Below are positions 1-12,600 of a DNA stretch of 64,000 nt, piece after piece. The stretch comes from Centropristis striata (taxonomy: Eukaryota; Chordata; Actinopteri; Perciformes; Serranidae). The translations under genes were made by a program, and so were the position numbers. The notes beneath the pieces were generated by a model. The model did no database searches. It was not told the origin of the DNA and saw only the letters and a list, made by a program, of their open reading frames with translations. The DNA is taken from assembly GCF_030273125.1 (NCBI RefSeq), contig NC_081532.1:7203205-7267204 (forward strand), written 5' to 3'. Position 1 is the stretch's first letter. The number at the start of each line of letters is the position of its first letter.

Positions 1-39
1 ATGCAATGCCTCTTTGTTCCACTTGAAGGAAAAGTTAAT

Positions 40-440
40 GAAACACAATTTCTTTATTTATAAAACTGATACCACTCTTGTGTCTGTCCATTCAAAATTG
101 AGCTGGAGCCTGGAGACTATTATGTTAGCTTAGCATGAAGACTGAAACCAGGGCATACAGCTAGCCTGGTTTTATCTAAAGATAACAAAAAGCACCAATT
201 TATCTTGTTGGTTTAATCCATACAAAAACCAGCCATGGTCGCAAGTTGTGCCAGACTATTTCTTGGCTTTTAAACTTTTGTTTTTGTTAAGATATGAGAT
301 ACAACATGTTATGGCTAGCTGTTTCCCTTTGTTTCCAGTATCTATGCTAAGCTAACTGGCTTGTGGCTTCATATTTCCCAAGAGTGGTATCAATTTTCTC
401 ATTGAATGCTTGGCAAGAAAGCAAATAAGATTATTTACCA
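40..440. repeat. Fold-back dispersed repeat with terminal inverted repeats
   Basis: The left arm near 63-80 reads aaactgataccactcttg and the right arm near 377-396 reads cccaagagtggtatcaattt, so the ends are inverted copies. The interior contains the gctaagctaac and gactatttcttggctttt stretches that I associate with a very common percomorph repeat. The copy is diverged and I see no clear target-site duplication. Confidence 0.55.
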
Positions 441-1135
441 AATGCTTGATTATACACTGCCTCCTTTGACTATTATTCTACTTCCAACTTTGAGTTAACA
501 GTTTGGGGAAGGCCCTTCCTGTTGCAACATGTTGATATCCCTGTGCACAAAAAAATTAGTGTTGTGGAAGAACTTCACTGGTCTGCATAACCACATCCAA
601 CTCCTTTGAGATAACTGTTAATGCTGACTGCTAGCCAGGCCATATCACTAAGTGTTTGACTTCAGTAATACTTGGAAGAAAATCCCTGCAGCCAGGCTGA
701 AATATTCTTCTTCTCAGATGAATAGGCTGTTATAGCAGCTGATTTAAAGCACATGGTTTTTGGAAAGATATGTTCAACATTTTGGCGTCAACTTAATTTT
801 AAGCCGTATCTCTAAGACTAGATACTACTTAATAATAATGTCTTCTTGTTAATTATGTGATCTGCTGCAAGGATGGGCTCCAGAAATCAGCTAAGAGAGG
901 GATAACGCACCATAATGTTGCTTGGAAAAGACACCTTGGGAAAAAAAAGAAAAACACATATCCGGCAGCTAATTTGCTCTATTGTTCTCTCAGACTGGTG
1001 CCATTAATGCCACTGATGGAGTGTAGTGCCATTAACTCAAAGACAAAGCCATGTTTGTTTGCAGGGTCAGACAGGAAGTCACAGTCTGTGTAATTTCTGC
1101 CCCATAGCGGCATCAATCAGCAACCCATTACATCA

Positions 1136-1137
<2 letters not shown>

Positions 1138-1184
<47 letters not shown>
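1138..1184. repeat. (AC)n microsatellite
   Basis: A perfect run of about 23 AC dinucleotides lies within the fbln5 intron. Confidence 0.95.
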
Positions 1185-1185
<1 letters not shown>

Positions 1186-2929
1186 TAGCCTTTAGGGGTG
1201 TGAGGACCCGTTACGAATGGCCCCCACAGAGGCATGCCTGTTCTCCAGGCACAGATTTGGCAACACATGACCTCATGTTTGGCACTGTGACGGTGTAGTT
1301 TACCCAAACAAGGTTGTGAGTCGATTCTCCGACGGGCTCTCTCTCCTACAAAGAAAAACAGTCCGTATTTGTGCATGAGCTAAACTCCAAAGTCCTCTTC
1401 AGAGAAAACTCTTCTATATGTGTACATTTTCCACTCATTACAGGGTCACGGTTGATTTATCCAAAACACCACAAATGGACTTTAAGGAGGCCTTTTTCAA
1501 CAGCTTGTCCAAGCTGGACACACTGGGGGAATTATGTTAAAATGTATTTAGGACAGCTGGGAGGAGGGGGACATTAGACATTTCGTGTTTATCTGACAGC
1601 TGGGGTTGTGAAATTACACATATTCAATCAGAAGGCAAGAAATTTCCTCACTGAGGAGTTGAAGGCCCCTCTGCTGCGGCCGGGTGACGGCAGACATGAC
1701 GCTGCACGGAGCATCGAAACAACATCTGTCCCTGTGATCTGACAGATTCATGCATTCCCCTGGAGTTCAACCATAATCTCTAATGACTTACACTGAATCT
1801 CTGGCCGCTATCGAGTTTCTCTCGTGTCACCACGTCCATCCAGTTTCACTACAACATCTGATAAACAGCAGGAGGAGGCAGATGCCGGGAAACATGTCTT
1901 TCTGAAAACATTCCCATCTTTAGAGCAGAGGCAACTGCAGAGATTCAGATCGAAACTGCAAACAGCTGCAGAAGAAGGCGGACTTGCATCTCTTGCAGGA
2001 AATCGTGCAGCAATGATCCTTAAAACATGATGTGAACACTGACTACATCTCACCATTTCAGACCCACTACACCGCACTCAAATGAGGATGCCATGACTTT
2101 TAAAACAATGTTGAAAAAGTGGTTCCAAATTTAGGATAAAGCTGTGACCTTATGAGATAATAAACACATTTATACTCTAGTCCCTTCAAGCCTCTAAAAA
2201 GTAAAATTAATCAATGTGAAAAGGAAAAAGAACCCCTTGCCAAAGGGGCCGTAAGTAGACATAGTTTCACTTTAAGGGGTCACAATCCCACTTGGCTCTG
2301 CAACCACTGTGGCTGAAGAAACAACAAACTGATTTCAGGCTTGTTGGCTGCATTCGCTGTCTGTGATGAATGGGAGCACAAACACGCTGACCCACTGTGA
2401 ATAACTACACAAGGTTTTTGTGTGAGTGGTATAAACAAACAATTGAAGACAATGAGCAGCACTATTGGAAAAGCTGAAGAATTTGGATAAATAAGGCGAA
2501 AAGACTTGGGTGAAGTGGTATTTCCTCCAAATGTTTATAATCTGTCTTGAAGACAAGAAAAGTGAGCTTTGCAGCACTTCATGATGTAATGCTTGTTTGT
2601 GAATCTGTCTGCAAGCAAAATAAACTGTCCTGTAACAGGTAAACCACACCAATGCACTCTTATGAGGACCTGAAAGTTATTCAAACCGTGATGGAAAGTA
2701 ACAAAGCACATTAACTCTTAATTTTTAAGACTACTAAGATATTTTTTTAATCAATAAAATAAAATAATCCTTCTCAATCACCACTTATGACCTTTTGCTG
2801 TGTTTGGGAGTCATGAGACACCGTGTCTAGGCTGCAGGAAAATGGTGAATATAGCACACAAAAAACACAATTATATTAAGGTGAAACATCAAGCAGACAT
2901 AGCGTTGTGTTTTCCCAAAAATGACAGAA

Positions 2930-3690
2930 ATCTGGGGTACCTGAGTATTTCCATTTTATGCTACTATATGCATCTACTCCCCTACATGACAGATGGAAAT
3001 AGTATACTTTTTACTCCTCTACATTTGAGAGGTGGTTACTTTACAGGTCCATCATATGATTTTGAAGTAAAAGCCACTTGATAAGCTTGTAAAACGCTTA
3101 TGAAACACAACACTCCATCAAAAAAATAAGTCATAGAGATCCCACCCTTTTGGCTTTGTCTACTTTTGGGCCCTTTGACACTTTTTAGATATTAGGCCAA
3201 ATTTCCCATCTAAACTTCTCAGTTGGTTATATTCCAATAACATGATGTGATACAGTATTACATATTTTACACACAACAAATAAAAGAAATTTCATAGACA
3301 AGTAAAAAAAAACGGCAACAAATGTGTCAACCAGAACTTTGCATTTTCTTATTTCCTGCCCACCAACCATATCAGGGCCGCTTAGACTTGTTTGTGACAC
3401 CCTGGAGACCCTAAATTGGAAACAGTGGACTAAACTGTATAAAGTAGTTAAAAGTACTGATGACACATTTATCCATCAGTATTAAAAAAAACCCATATAA
3501 TGACATATACTGTACTGTATCAGTCACATGGGGCCTTTTTCCTGCAGAACAACTACTTTCATTTTTGCTTCTACAACTCAATTTTGCTGATAATACTTTA
3601 GCACTTTTATTTAAGCAGGATTTTAAATGCATGCCTTACTTTTAATGGAGTATTTTTTTTACATTGTTGTAATGATACTTTTGCTGCAGT
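2930..3690 (+). mobile_element. Diverged copy of a teleost AGTACTT-rich dispersed element
   Basis: The left part (about 2937-3080) contains gagtatttccattttatgct and tactttttactcctctacat. The right part (about 3575-3690) contains attttgctgataatacttta and aatggagtattttt. The same landmarks occur in the same orientation at 44809-45240 and 50936-51415. The middle (about 3095-3530) does not match the other copies and may be a later insertion. The right end stops next to the splice donor of fbln5 exon 3. The family is recognised from memory as a common fish non-autonomous DNA repeat; the superfamily is not assigned. Confidence 0.5.
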
Positions 3691-3697
3691 GACTCAC

Positions 3698-4512
3698 CAT
3701 GACAGGTGCCATCCTCTGCAGGACTGTATCCCAGGATGCACTGCGCAGTGGTCCTCACTCTGGGGTAACTGGGCTCCACAGATCTCGGGGGATCTGGGGG
3801 GAAGGTGTCTGGAAATCCAACCGATGTGTCCGGATAGACCGGCTCTGGCAGGGCCGGGGTCTCCGGTCTATACGGCTGGTTGTACAAGCTCCTGGGGATG
3901 CACAGGTAGCCTCCGTTCTGGTTCACACAGCGCATGTCTCCCCGGCAAGCATCTGGCAGGGTACGGCACTCATCCACATCTGGAAGACAGAGCGGTGCAC
4001 TGATAAGGCCGTTCCTGCATCCAGAACATCTGGGGGCTCGGGATCCATGTACTTCTCACGTTGGGAACTTATTCTACTTCTACATACGGGTCGTAATCTC
4101 ATGCTCACACTGTAACTTTTCAAAATAAGACATCAAATGACATGTCACTCACCTATACACTGTCTTGCCCTGCGGTCATACGCAAAACCTTCAGTGCAGG
4201 TCTGAGGAGAGATGATCCAGATGTGATTTCATGAAAAAACATGATACCTCTCATGCAAATAAATGCAGAATTAATCTGTTACATTCTGACATGCCTTTCC
4301 ATCCATACATACGGACTTTCTGACAGTTTGATCAAAGTTTTCTTGTGTCATTAAAGCCACTGATTACATCAAAACGACACGGCACAACAGTTTCCGACCA
4401 TGACCTTGATCTAAATGAATGAAATTCCTGAAAACACTGAAGCAAGGTGTTGTGTTACCTGTCCGTGTCCAGGCTGGATACACAGCAGAATAAATACCAG
4501 AGCTGCCAACAT
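3698..4512 (-). CDS. fbln5: Fibulin-5, N-terminal part (3 coding exons, 3' end outside window)
   Basis: Secreted extracellular-matrix glycoprotein that helps assemble elastic fibres and binds integrins. Coding exons on the minus strand: 4459-4512 (starts at the ATG of MLAALVFILLCIQPGHGQ, a hydrophobic signal peptide), 4153-4201 (TCTEGFAYDRRARQCI) and 3698-3979 (94 codons). Exon 3 begins the first calcium-binding EGF module with DVDECRTLPDACRGDM, then CVNQNGGYLCIPR, and continues into the proline/tyrosine-rich insert that marks the fibulin-5 first cbEGF domain. The integrin-binding RGD is at 3936-3944 (residues 47-49 here). All splice sites are GT-AG and the phases agree. The exon holding the ATG is preceded by an acceptor (ctctttgcag), so a non-coding first exon lies upstream. 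The remaining cbEGF modules and fibulin C-terminal domain are left of the window. The insert and the RGD favour fibulin-5 over fibulin-3 or -4. Confidence 0.93.
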
Positions 4513-4659
4513 CCTGCAAAGAGGGAATTCCAAGTTATTAAAACGTTTCTCTGAGAGAGAAAAAAACAGCAAACATCCTGTTAAATTTTCATTCAAAAAC
4601 AAAACTAAAGCAGAAAAAGTAAGTCCGCTGCGCAAAGAAAAACAAACAGGATTACTGAC

Positions 4660-4960
4660 CTTGCGGAAGAGCAAAACCTGAAGCCACGTATTTCAAAACG
4701 CATGGTATATGGTTTCTCAAAGGAAAGATTTAGACGACCCGTAAATTCTCCCCAAATCCCCTCGCCACTACCCACCAGGGCTCTCGCCACCCCCCAACTA
4801 TGCGCCTTTACGCGAAAGCCGACACCAGGTTTTCATTAACCGCTGTCTGGTCGAGCTGGAGCTTCGGTACATTGACCAAGTGTTGCAAGGAATGATTTTT
4901 CCAAAATGGACTGTTCCGTTTCTGCCCCTACTCTGTCGGCTCTGCAGATTATTTAGCAAT
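4660..4960 (-). promoter_or_regulatory. fbln5: Probable fbln5 non-coding first exon and core promoter
   Basis: On the minus strand a good donor (cgcaag|gtcagt, intron starting near 4661) lies about 150 bp upstream of the acceptor for the ATG exon, which suggests a 5' UTR exon. A TATA-like ctaaataa (minus) lies at about 4949-4956, next to an octamer-like atgcaaat on the plus strand at about 4960. The start site is inferred, not proven. Confidence 0.35.
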
Positions 4961-6482
4961 GCAAATTGACTGGCCCCCTCCGAGCGCTTTCACAACAGCT
5001 GGATTCAATCAGGGAGAGCCAGCCCCCTCCGGTCAGAGCGCACAGAGAGACAGCGGCCCCACAGCGGCGCACTCACTCCGACAAGCTGCGACTCCTGTGC
5101 TGTTAGAGGGGCAAAAAGGCATAAAGTATACACAGTGGGTGTCTGTTTTCCAAAGATATAAACAGCCCCCTCCCTTCATACAACTCGCACAGCTGAATGC
5201 GCATCTGGCGCAGCAAACGCTGGCGATCCGCGCTGTAGTAGCCACATCTGGTTTGGTTGAATGCGCAGAGGGGAAAAAGACAAAATACACAGAAGTAAAG
5301 GGTCAGCAGTACCTTTATTTGATTAGAAATCCCAATTAAATCACGGGTACTAACTTCAACTAAAGATCCTTCCACTTTAAAGTAATCCACCTCTTTTTTT
5401 AACACCTTTGACTTTCTGATTTTACATCTACAAAAATTGTTTTACAGCCAGGTTTTACAGTTTATACATTTTACCAATTCACCTGGAGAAACCCTGTAAC
5501 ATTCCCTCTGATTGATGTCTATACAAAAATGTAGAGCAGCTCAGTCACACGCTGGCCAGCTCTGGTCAGGTAAAACCTCTTAAATGTGCAGTTTTTTTAC
5601 ATTTTGTAAATATATATATTTATATTAACCATTTACAATCCTGATTATACAACTATCTACTTAGCAAAAATGCAGGCACTTAACTTCCAAAACTTCCTCA
5701 GTGCCTATAAATAGGAAAAACCACCACCCATTTACATATATATAACTATATAATAGTGCTGTACTTTAACATATGAGCAGTCTCAAGCCTCTGATCAACC
5801 ACAGTCCGCAGTTATAGCCATAATTACAACGCTTGTTGCATATCACAGTCTGGCCGTCTGGAAAAGACAAGATTTAGCACAAAAAATGTCTTTATGGTTT
5901 AAACAGATGTACTGAACCACATAAATCTCTACGCAGACAACTGCTGCCAGAGTTTTTAGGCAAGTCCTGGATCAGAAACAATTCACTGCATTGTTGAAAA
6001 GAAAAATAAAAGACAAGAAAATAAAAATGTCCAATGCAAATCAAAAGGATGAAAACTGAAGAGATGGCTCCTCTTGCAAACAGAGGTGATGATTAGACTC
6101 AACCCACGTGGATTGAACTGCACACAGCGAGTTTACAAGGTCACTTGTGTTCAGAACTGGTGCGATGAAGAAAAATCTAAATGCATGATGCGATCTTAAC
6201 TCAAAAGGACAGTTTCTATGAAAACCAACGGTGTTATCTCATCTATGAATGACCCACCAGTTGAAAATGTTCTCATGCTGCTTCCTTTTTGCATGTGGAG
6301 TCGCTTCATTGATCATTTTTAGCTTGTGGGTCGACACATAACTAATGTTGACACTCATGTGTAAAGGGAGACTCTGTTGCATAGAACAGTAATTGCAAGT
6401 AAAACTGAATCTTAAAAAACAAAATTTAATTTCAGTCCCCTCCAAAAAAGGGAATGTCAAGCCTTCATGAATTCTATGATCC
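4961..6482. other. Intergenic / possible extended trip11 3' UTR
   Basis: This is the interval between the fbln5 promoter region and the trip11 stop codon side. It contains a second minus-strand AATAAA at 5314-5319 that could serve a long trip11 3' UTR. There is no open frame with family features, and it is AT-rich from about 5550. Nothing else is recognised. Confidence 0.5.
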
Positions 6483-6488
6483 TTTATT
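6483..6488 (-). terminator. trip11: trip11 poly(A) signal (nearest)
   Basis: AATAAA on the minus strand, about 120 nt downstream of the trip11 stop codon. Human TRIP11 has a longer 3' UTR as I recall, so the alternative signal at 5314-5319 may also be used. Confidence 0.5.
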
Positions 6489-6609
6489 TTTCAGGATATT
6501 TTTAAAAAATATGAGCAGCAATAAGAAGCAGAACTGCTCAAACATGTCAGTCTGTTTAGTGTAAAACTCATGTTGGATGAATTAAGAAGTCTATCCGACG
6601 CTCGACAGA

Positions 6610-9600
6610 TCACTGCTTCAACAAGTCTTTGAGCACAGCTCCGCCACTGGCCTCCGCTGAGACCGGAACGGGCGTGAAGGAGGGCAGGGCGTCAGAGATG
6701 GGCTTCATGAGCAGGTGACCTCCTGAGCCGCCAGAGCCGGAACCAGCCAGCAGGGGCACCGCGGCAGAGCGGGGCGCCAGGAAGGGATTGGAGTCGCCGG
6801 GCCGCTTGCCGAGTCCTGCAGCTCCTGTGAGGAGAGTAAATTTAATAAGGTTTGACGTATTCGGGGATGTAAGAGATGGAACAACGCCCCCACTGTGACA
6901 TGACTGATTAAGCACATGAGAGAAAGAAACATCCTGGCGGCGGTTATTCCCACAGGGGCTGTTTACCTGAAGCGGTGCTGGAAGCAGCACTGGTTCTTCT
7001 TGAAGGCGGGGCGCTCAGAGCCTTGATCTCATGGACCGGAAGCTTTGCAGCGGGCAGCGAAGGGGTCGACTCGATCTCCAGGAACTTTACAAACATCTCT
7101 GAGAAGGACTGAAACAACAAAGGACAGGGCAGTGTGTCATGCTGCTGAATTACTAAGATATTTCAGCATGGAAATTCTGCTTTACACCCTGAACAAGGAG
7201 TTAGAGGTAGCTTCAGGACACCTCAGCAGAGCACAGGCTGACAGTTTAAGAAGGTTTTTGAACTGCTGCCATAAATGTGTATCTTTGCACAAGTGGGTAT
7301 AAATACTACAGTGGCTAGATGATATCTCTAGTGCATTTCTTTGACTTTTATTTGATTTTGAATGGCACATTGTAACACATAAACAGTGATATGTTTCCTA
7401 TTTTTTAAGGCTTTTTGAAGCGTTCTTAATATATCTTTAACAGAAGTCTTCTCTGTATTTTTATCATCCCTCTCCTACGCACCCTTCTATGAAATAGATG
7501 TGCACATTTTTACCTGTTTCTTTGACACAATATAACTTTTATTTTATTTAGTTTTTAATTCTCTTTTTATTGAGTTATACTGAGGTCAATACAAACAATG
7601 TTATAATTCTCAGTGGGCTTAATGGCCACATCTATCTAAGCATTTTGTAAAACAGAGTTGCAGCAGAAGGCGATAAAAGGGAGTTAAAAAGATATATAGC
7701 AGGTATAAAAACCGAAAATAAAATATAACACAGAAAGCTAAACTTCAACTTCAATCAATAGAACCAGAATGGTGTGGCGCCAAATCTTATCACTAAAAAA
7801 AAAGAAAGAAAAACATACTGTATAGTCACATTAACATTGATGGTCACACAGGTGTGATGTACACAATACAACTTTCCCATCTTTTGAAAAACTTGTCCTG
7901 TTGCAGTCTATTAGAAAAAGTAATTATTTGCACCAGAACAATATCCTAAATAATGTGAATCCAATCATCAGTTGTCATGTTTCTGGTTTTCAACCACTTT
8001 AGTAATGGTTTTACTGGTGTACTGTTGTCACCATGTTGGCCATCATGGAGCACTGTGTGAGGTTCTCACATGGGCAAGACAGCATCAATTTATTAGAGAC
8101 ATTGTGAATGTTTAATTTCTTTAATGTGTCTTGGATTTTATTGCAATTATTTTGTTTTGCTCTCGTCTCCTCATTTCCAGACTTTCTTCTGGGAAACCAC
8201 AAAGCCCCTGTGAATTCGTTTCTCTGTAATTGCAGGGAAGTTTTTCTGATTGCTGCTTTGTGATAACTTGCTGAAAGACAGTCCTGGGAAGTGTGGGATC
8301 CATTATACAATACAAAACAATAAACAAGCTTTCACTTTCACATGTGCACTCCTCTGTGGTCCGCTGATATACAGTATAAAATACAGGTTTTGTTCTGTTT
8401 AAGAGTAAAATTCAACCAGTAAAAACAAAACAATTGCAAAAAAATAAAGTTTACAGAATGTATTTATACCCACAGCAATGAATGTATATTGACACTTGAC
8501 AGTTTATTATACCAGCTGCTAATATTAACTTTGATTTCATTATAATCATTTAATGCTTGCTAATTACCAGACTAAGGGATTACCAGAGGATTTATCTAGG
8601 TATTAGCTAGTTTAGCTCTTCTGGTGTGAGATGCCAGGAGACAACAAACAAAAAAGGGACTGTTACATTTCAAATATTAAAATATATGTGTGATTGTGTT
8701 GAGATTCGTCAAAATTAAGCATTTTTCAAGGAGTACAGTCAAATTCAAGCATATTCCTCACCTTAAAAACTTAAAATTAAGCCTTTTTTCAAAGTTTCAA
8801 GACTACAAACTCTGAAAATATAAATGGTGTATCTTACCGAGTTGAGCCCTTGGCCACTGGTGGGCCTCTGGGGAGTGTTCGGGACACTTTGCGCTCCTCT
8901 GCCTCCCAGCCAGTTTGACATCCATCCAGTAACACCTCCTCGCGCGTCCTCCTCCAACATCTGCAGAGGGGAGAAAAGGAAGAACAGACAAATACCACTG
9001 GATTCTTAGAAGGACTAGTGTCTCCAAGTCATCACACACACCTCATACTTTATGATCAAGTACATGAAGTAAGTGGTTTAACCAGGCAAAAAGGATCAAG
9101 AGTGCAGGTACAGTAAGAGTTAGAGTCTCATACAGTTCATTCAGGCTACTTTTGAGTATTTCTTTAAGGAAGCAGTTGGATTATTTCAGTTTTAATTGCC
9201 CCTTACTTTCCTTTCTGCCTGCCACCACTTTCTGGAAAATTATTTTGTGGACCCGCTCACCAGTAAAGCCTATATACAGGCACCCAGATTCTTCGCCGAC
9301 AGCCCACACTCCTTGAAGGAACGTATGGCTTTATAATTCACTGTCAGTCACACTCCCTAATCATCAGCGTCGCTTGCCCGGCAGGCTTCAGCTGGACGGA
9401 CACCATATATAGAGTGTATGGATCACGGCTCTGGGGCTAAAAAAAGGCAGTAGTGAGGGGAGCTGCTCCACTGAGTCTGATTCTGAAAAGTCGTCTGGTT
9501 TTGTGGGACACTTGGCTGCCGTGAACACGAGTTGAGTGGAAAGTTTAAATAGCATTAACAGGAGATGAGGGAGACATGAAAAAAAAATAAGTGGAACGAC

Positions 9601-12600
9601 CTCCAACACAATAAAAATGGGTCTTCTGAGGAGTTGTAATCGCATTTGCCCCTCACCCTGTATCTGTTTTCCTTTAGCAGTGTTGGGTAATATACTGGAT
9701 GGAGGCCCGTAGACCTCCTGCCAGAAGATCTGCATAAGGAAATGCTTTCTTTTTCAGGCCTGAGCACTGAGAGGATTTTCAGAGCTGCTGGATTTAGAAG
9801 TCACAGTTGAACAGTGAGTTTCGGGGATTGTTTGTCTCTCAAGGTCGTGTTTAACTAATTAAACATTTTGTTGGCCGAAAAAGTTGTGTTGACATATTGT
9901 CAGTGTTCCAGGTCACTCTGACTGTATTACAGCACTAGAATTCGGCCCAAAAACTATTTGAGGCATGCTTTTTCAAGCTCTTGTTAATTGTTAATTAATC
10001 TCTGTCAGCAAGTTTTAGGCTGCCAGAACACCTGATATTTATCATGCAGATTTTTCATGCTGTTCTGGTTTTTTGTTAGACTGTTCTTTTTGTCACTGTC
10101 AAAAGATATTGCTTTTTAAGGTAAAGGCTGGATCAGCTTGTCTCAAATAAATATTCAAATATTAAAGGATTTCTGGTTTACATGACTTATTGTGCAGATC
10201 TAAAACAGATAATTTAAAAAAAAAATGTTTTTTTCCAAGAAGTACATTCGAATTCAACATATTCTAAACCTTGAAAACATGGCGCACTTTCCAAATTTTC
10301 AAGACCTGCACGAACCCCTGAAAGCAGCACGACTGAAATGACTTTCATACTGAGCTGGAATGAAATGAGCGCACATAAAGTAAGTAAGTAAAATATTTTA
10401 TTTCTCTCTTTCTGGGGACTGTATGAGGAACACTGTAAATAAAAAGTGCAGGTAAGCCAGTTTTTGTGATACAGTAGACAATGGTGTGTCCCTTAACTAC
10501 CTCCAGTGATAAATCTAAAGGCTGAATGATTTACTGCATCTAAAGGTTTGTGAGTGAAAACTGGCTGCCCGCCCATAAATAACATCACCGTGGTCCAAAA
10601 CAGAGAGGAAAACTGCTTGAACAATTATTTTTCTTGTAAATAATGAAAGATTTATTTCTGAAGATAAAATTTCAATCTCAGGTTTGAAAACAACATATCA
10701 ATTTGACCTGAGAAGTCAGTTTTTCTTCAACGCAAATGACTACAAATGTATAATGTTGCACTGTCTCTTTATGGTATTTAGGTGAGGTGCTACAGGCAAA
10801 AACATTTTTCGTTTTTCATTCACTGGTTGATTTTGAGGTTTTGGGCTATTTTTCTCACACGACTTCATCCAAAACAAACGTTTAGGTGAATATTTTACTC
10901 GATTTGATCCATGTGCGCTTATAGATTTCTGCTAAATTCACTAAAAGGGAGCATTTTATGCAACACGTAGAACCCCGAGCATCGTTAGAAAGTTCCCCCC
11001 AGCCTGCACAATATTATTTGTCTTCAAATTAAAATTTCCATTAACAATGTATGAAATCTTTAATGTATGTGTTGTGTATAAGTTTGTGATATTAATGTTG
11101 AATGTAATTGTTAAAATGAATGTAATTATTGTAATGTTGCAAACTGAATAAATAAATAAAAAGTTGATTACAAAAAAGAATGTATGAAATCTTTAAAGGC
11201 CATTTAAAAAAATTATTATTATTTTTTTGTCAATATATCGATCATATCCTGATTTACAGAACATTTTGTTCCTAAAAACAAGATTTTTTTTTATGGCTAA
11301 TGACAGCATTTTCAGGTTTCTGAAATGATTAAAAGGAGATATCCCAGTTTCCTTCTCTAAACATTTTTTTAATCTAATATTCGAACTAAATAAAATAATA
11401 AGTTTGAAATTTGCTTTATCCACTGTTAAGATTTATGTCCTGGATAAAAATGGTAAAAAACTTTTCTGAATATAACATCAATACACCAAGACATTTTGAA
11501 CAGCATAGAAGAGTCCATGCTGCGATTTGGGTTCAAAAACTTTGGTCATTTTGAAGATTTCTATTATTTCAGCAATTGGATGACAAACACGTCTGTTCTC
11601 TTAACTGCTGAGAAACCCTTTTTATTGTCAATATACATAGGAAAGCTGCACATCCTCTGAATGCTCTAGATCTCTAGTTTATGGTTATACAGTTTCATGA
11701 GGCGTTGATTATCCTAGAGGTCACAGTAGCTCATTTTAAACGGTGAGGTCGACACCCAAGAAATGCCCTCACTGCAATGAACTGGCTACTACTGATGACT
11801 AACATCATCCCACATGAAGGAAACTGGGCTCATTGAATCCACAAGAGTCTCAGCTTTCTAGTGATACTCAGTTTATGTAATTAAAAGCCTGTTTCGGGAC
11901 TCAGTATGCACAAATATTCAAATACAGTGGGCGGAAATGGCAAATCTAATGCATGAGAAAAAAGTTTTTTTGCCTTAAATTGTAAGTTATCAGCATAAAG
12001 TAGCCATGCATGTAAAGAGGAGAGTTGTGTGAACCCAGTTCGCCCATTTTCATTCAGACAGCATCTCCCCCTTTTGAATGAAGTCAAACAATAGCTTTAG
12101 CTTAGCTATAGCATATACAGTACTCCTTCAGTGCACAACAAAAGATAATAAAACAAATCTTTGTACCTGACATTAATTTGGTAAATAAGTAAGAGTGTAT
12201 ATAATTGAACTAATCTCATATATACTTAAGTTATTAGTGTGGTTATGAGTCATGCCATTATTCCTAATGAGGCAGAACGCCACAAACATTGTTCACTGGC
12301 TTGTAATGCCATTATACTGTAATAACATACCTGCTGCAGCCTGAAAACATGATTCTGTCAACCTGTAATTGCTTCACTGAATATTTTGGATATGAGTCAG
12401 GGAATCTCTCACCTTATCGACATCTTCTCTGCTCAGTCCCAGAACGCTTCCCATGAGCCTCAGCACATCGGCACGCTTGGTTTTAGGTGTGTGGAAGTAA
12501 CCCAAGAACAGGTTACGCATCAGGACTCTGGAAACAGAACAACGCGAATAATAAGGGGATGATGTCATTCAAAACCTCAGTCCCATTTTTATACAGCAGC

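Larger units (their letters stand above)
1..3697. other. fbln5 intron 3 (partial), repeat-rich, no exon seen
   Basis: This is the intron downstream of fbln5 coding exon 3. The gene runs leftward and the intron continues beyond the window. I looked on the minus strand for the next six-cysteine EGF exons and found none, so they must lie outside the window. The stretch holds a fold-back repeat at about 40-440, an AC run at 1138-1184, and a diverged dispersed element at about 2930-3690. The rest shows nothing I recognise; short open frames here have no family features. Confidence 0.7.
8961..12412. other. trip11 intron 18 (3.5 kb)
   Basis: Holds a second ttcaag-rich fragment (10224-10320) and the short retro-insertion at 11064-11178. 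The rest is unannotated AT-rich sequence with only short, unsupported open frames. Confidence 0.6.

Noticed and set aside
1808..2077. Cysteine-containing minus-strand frame in the fbln5 intron
   Set aside because: The cysteine spacing does not fit EGF modules and there are no matching splice sites.
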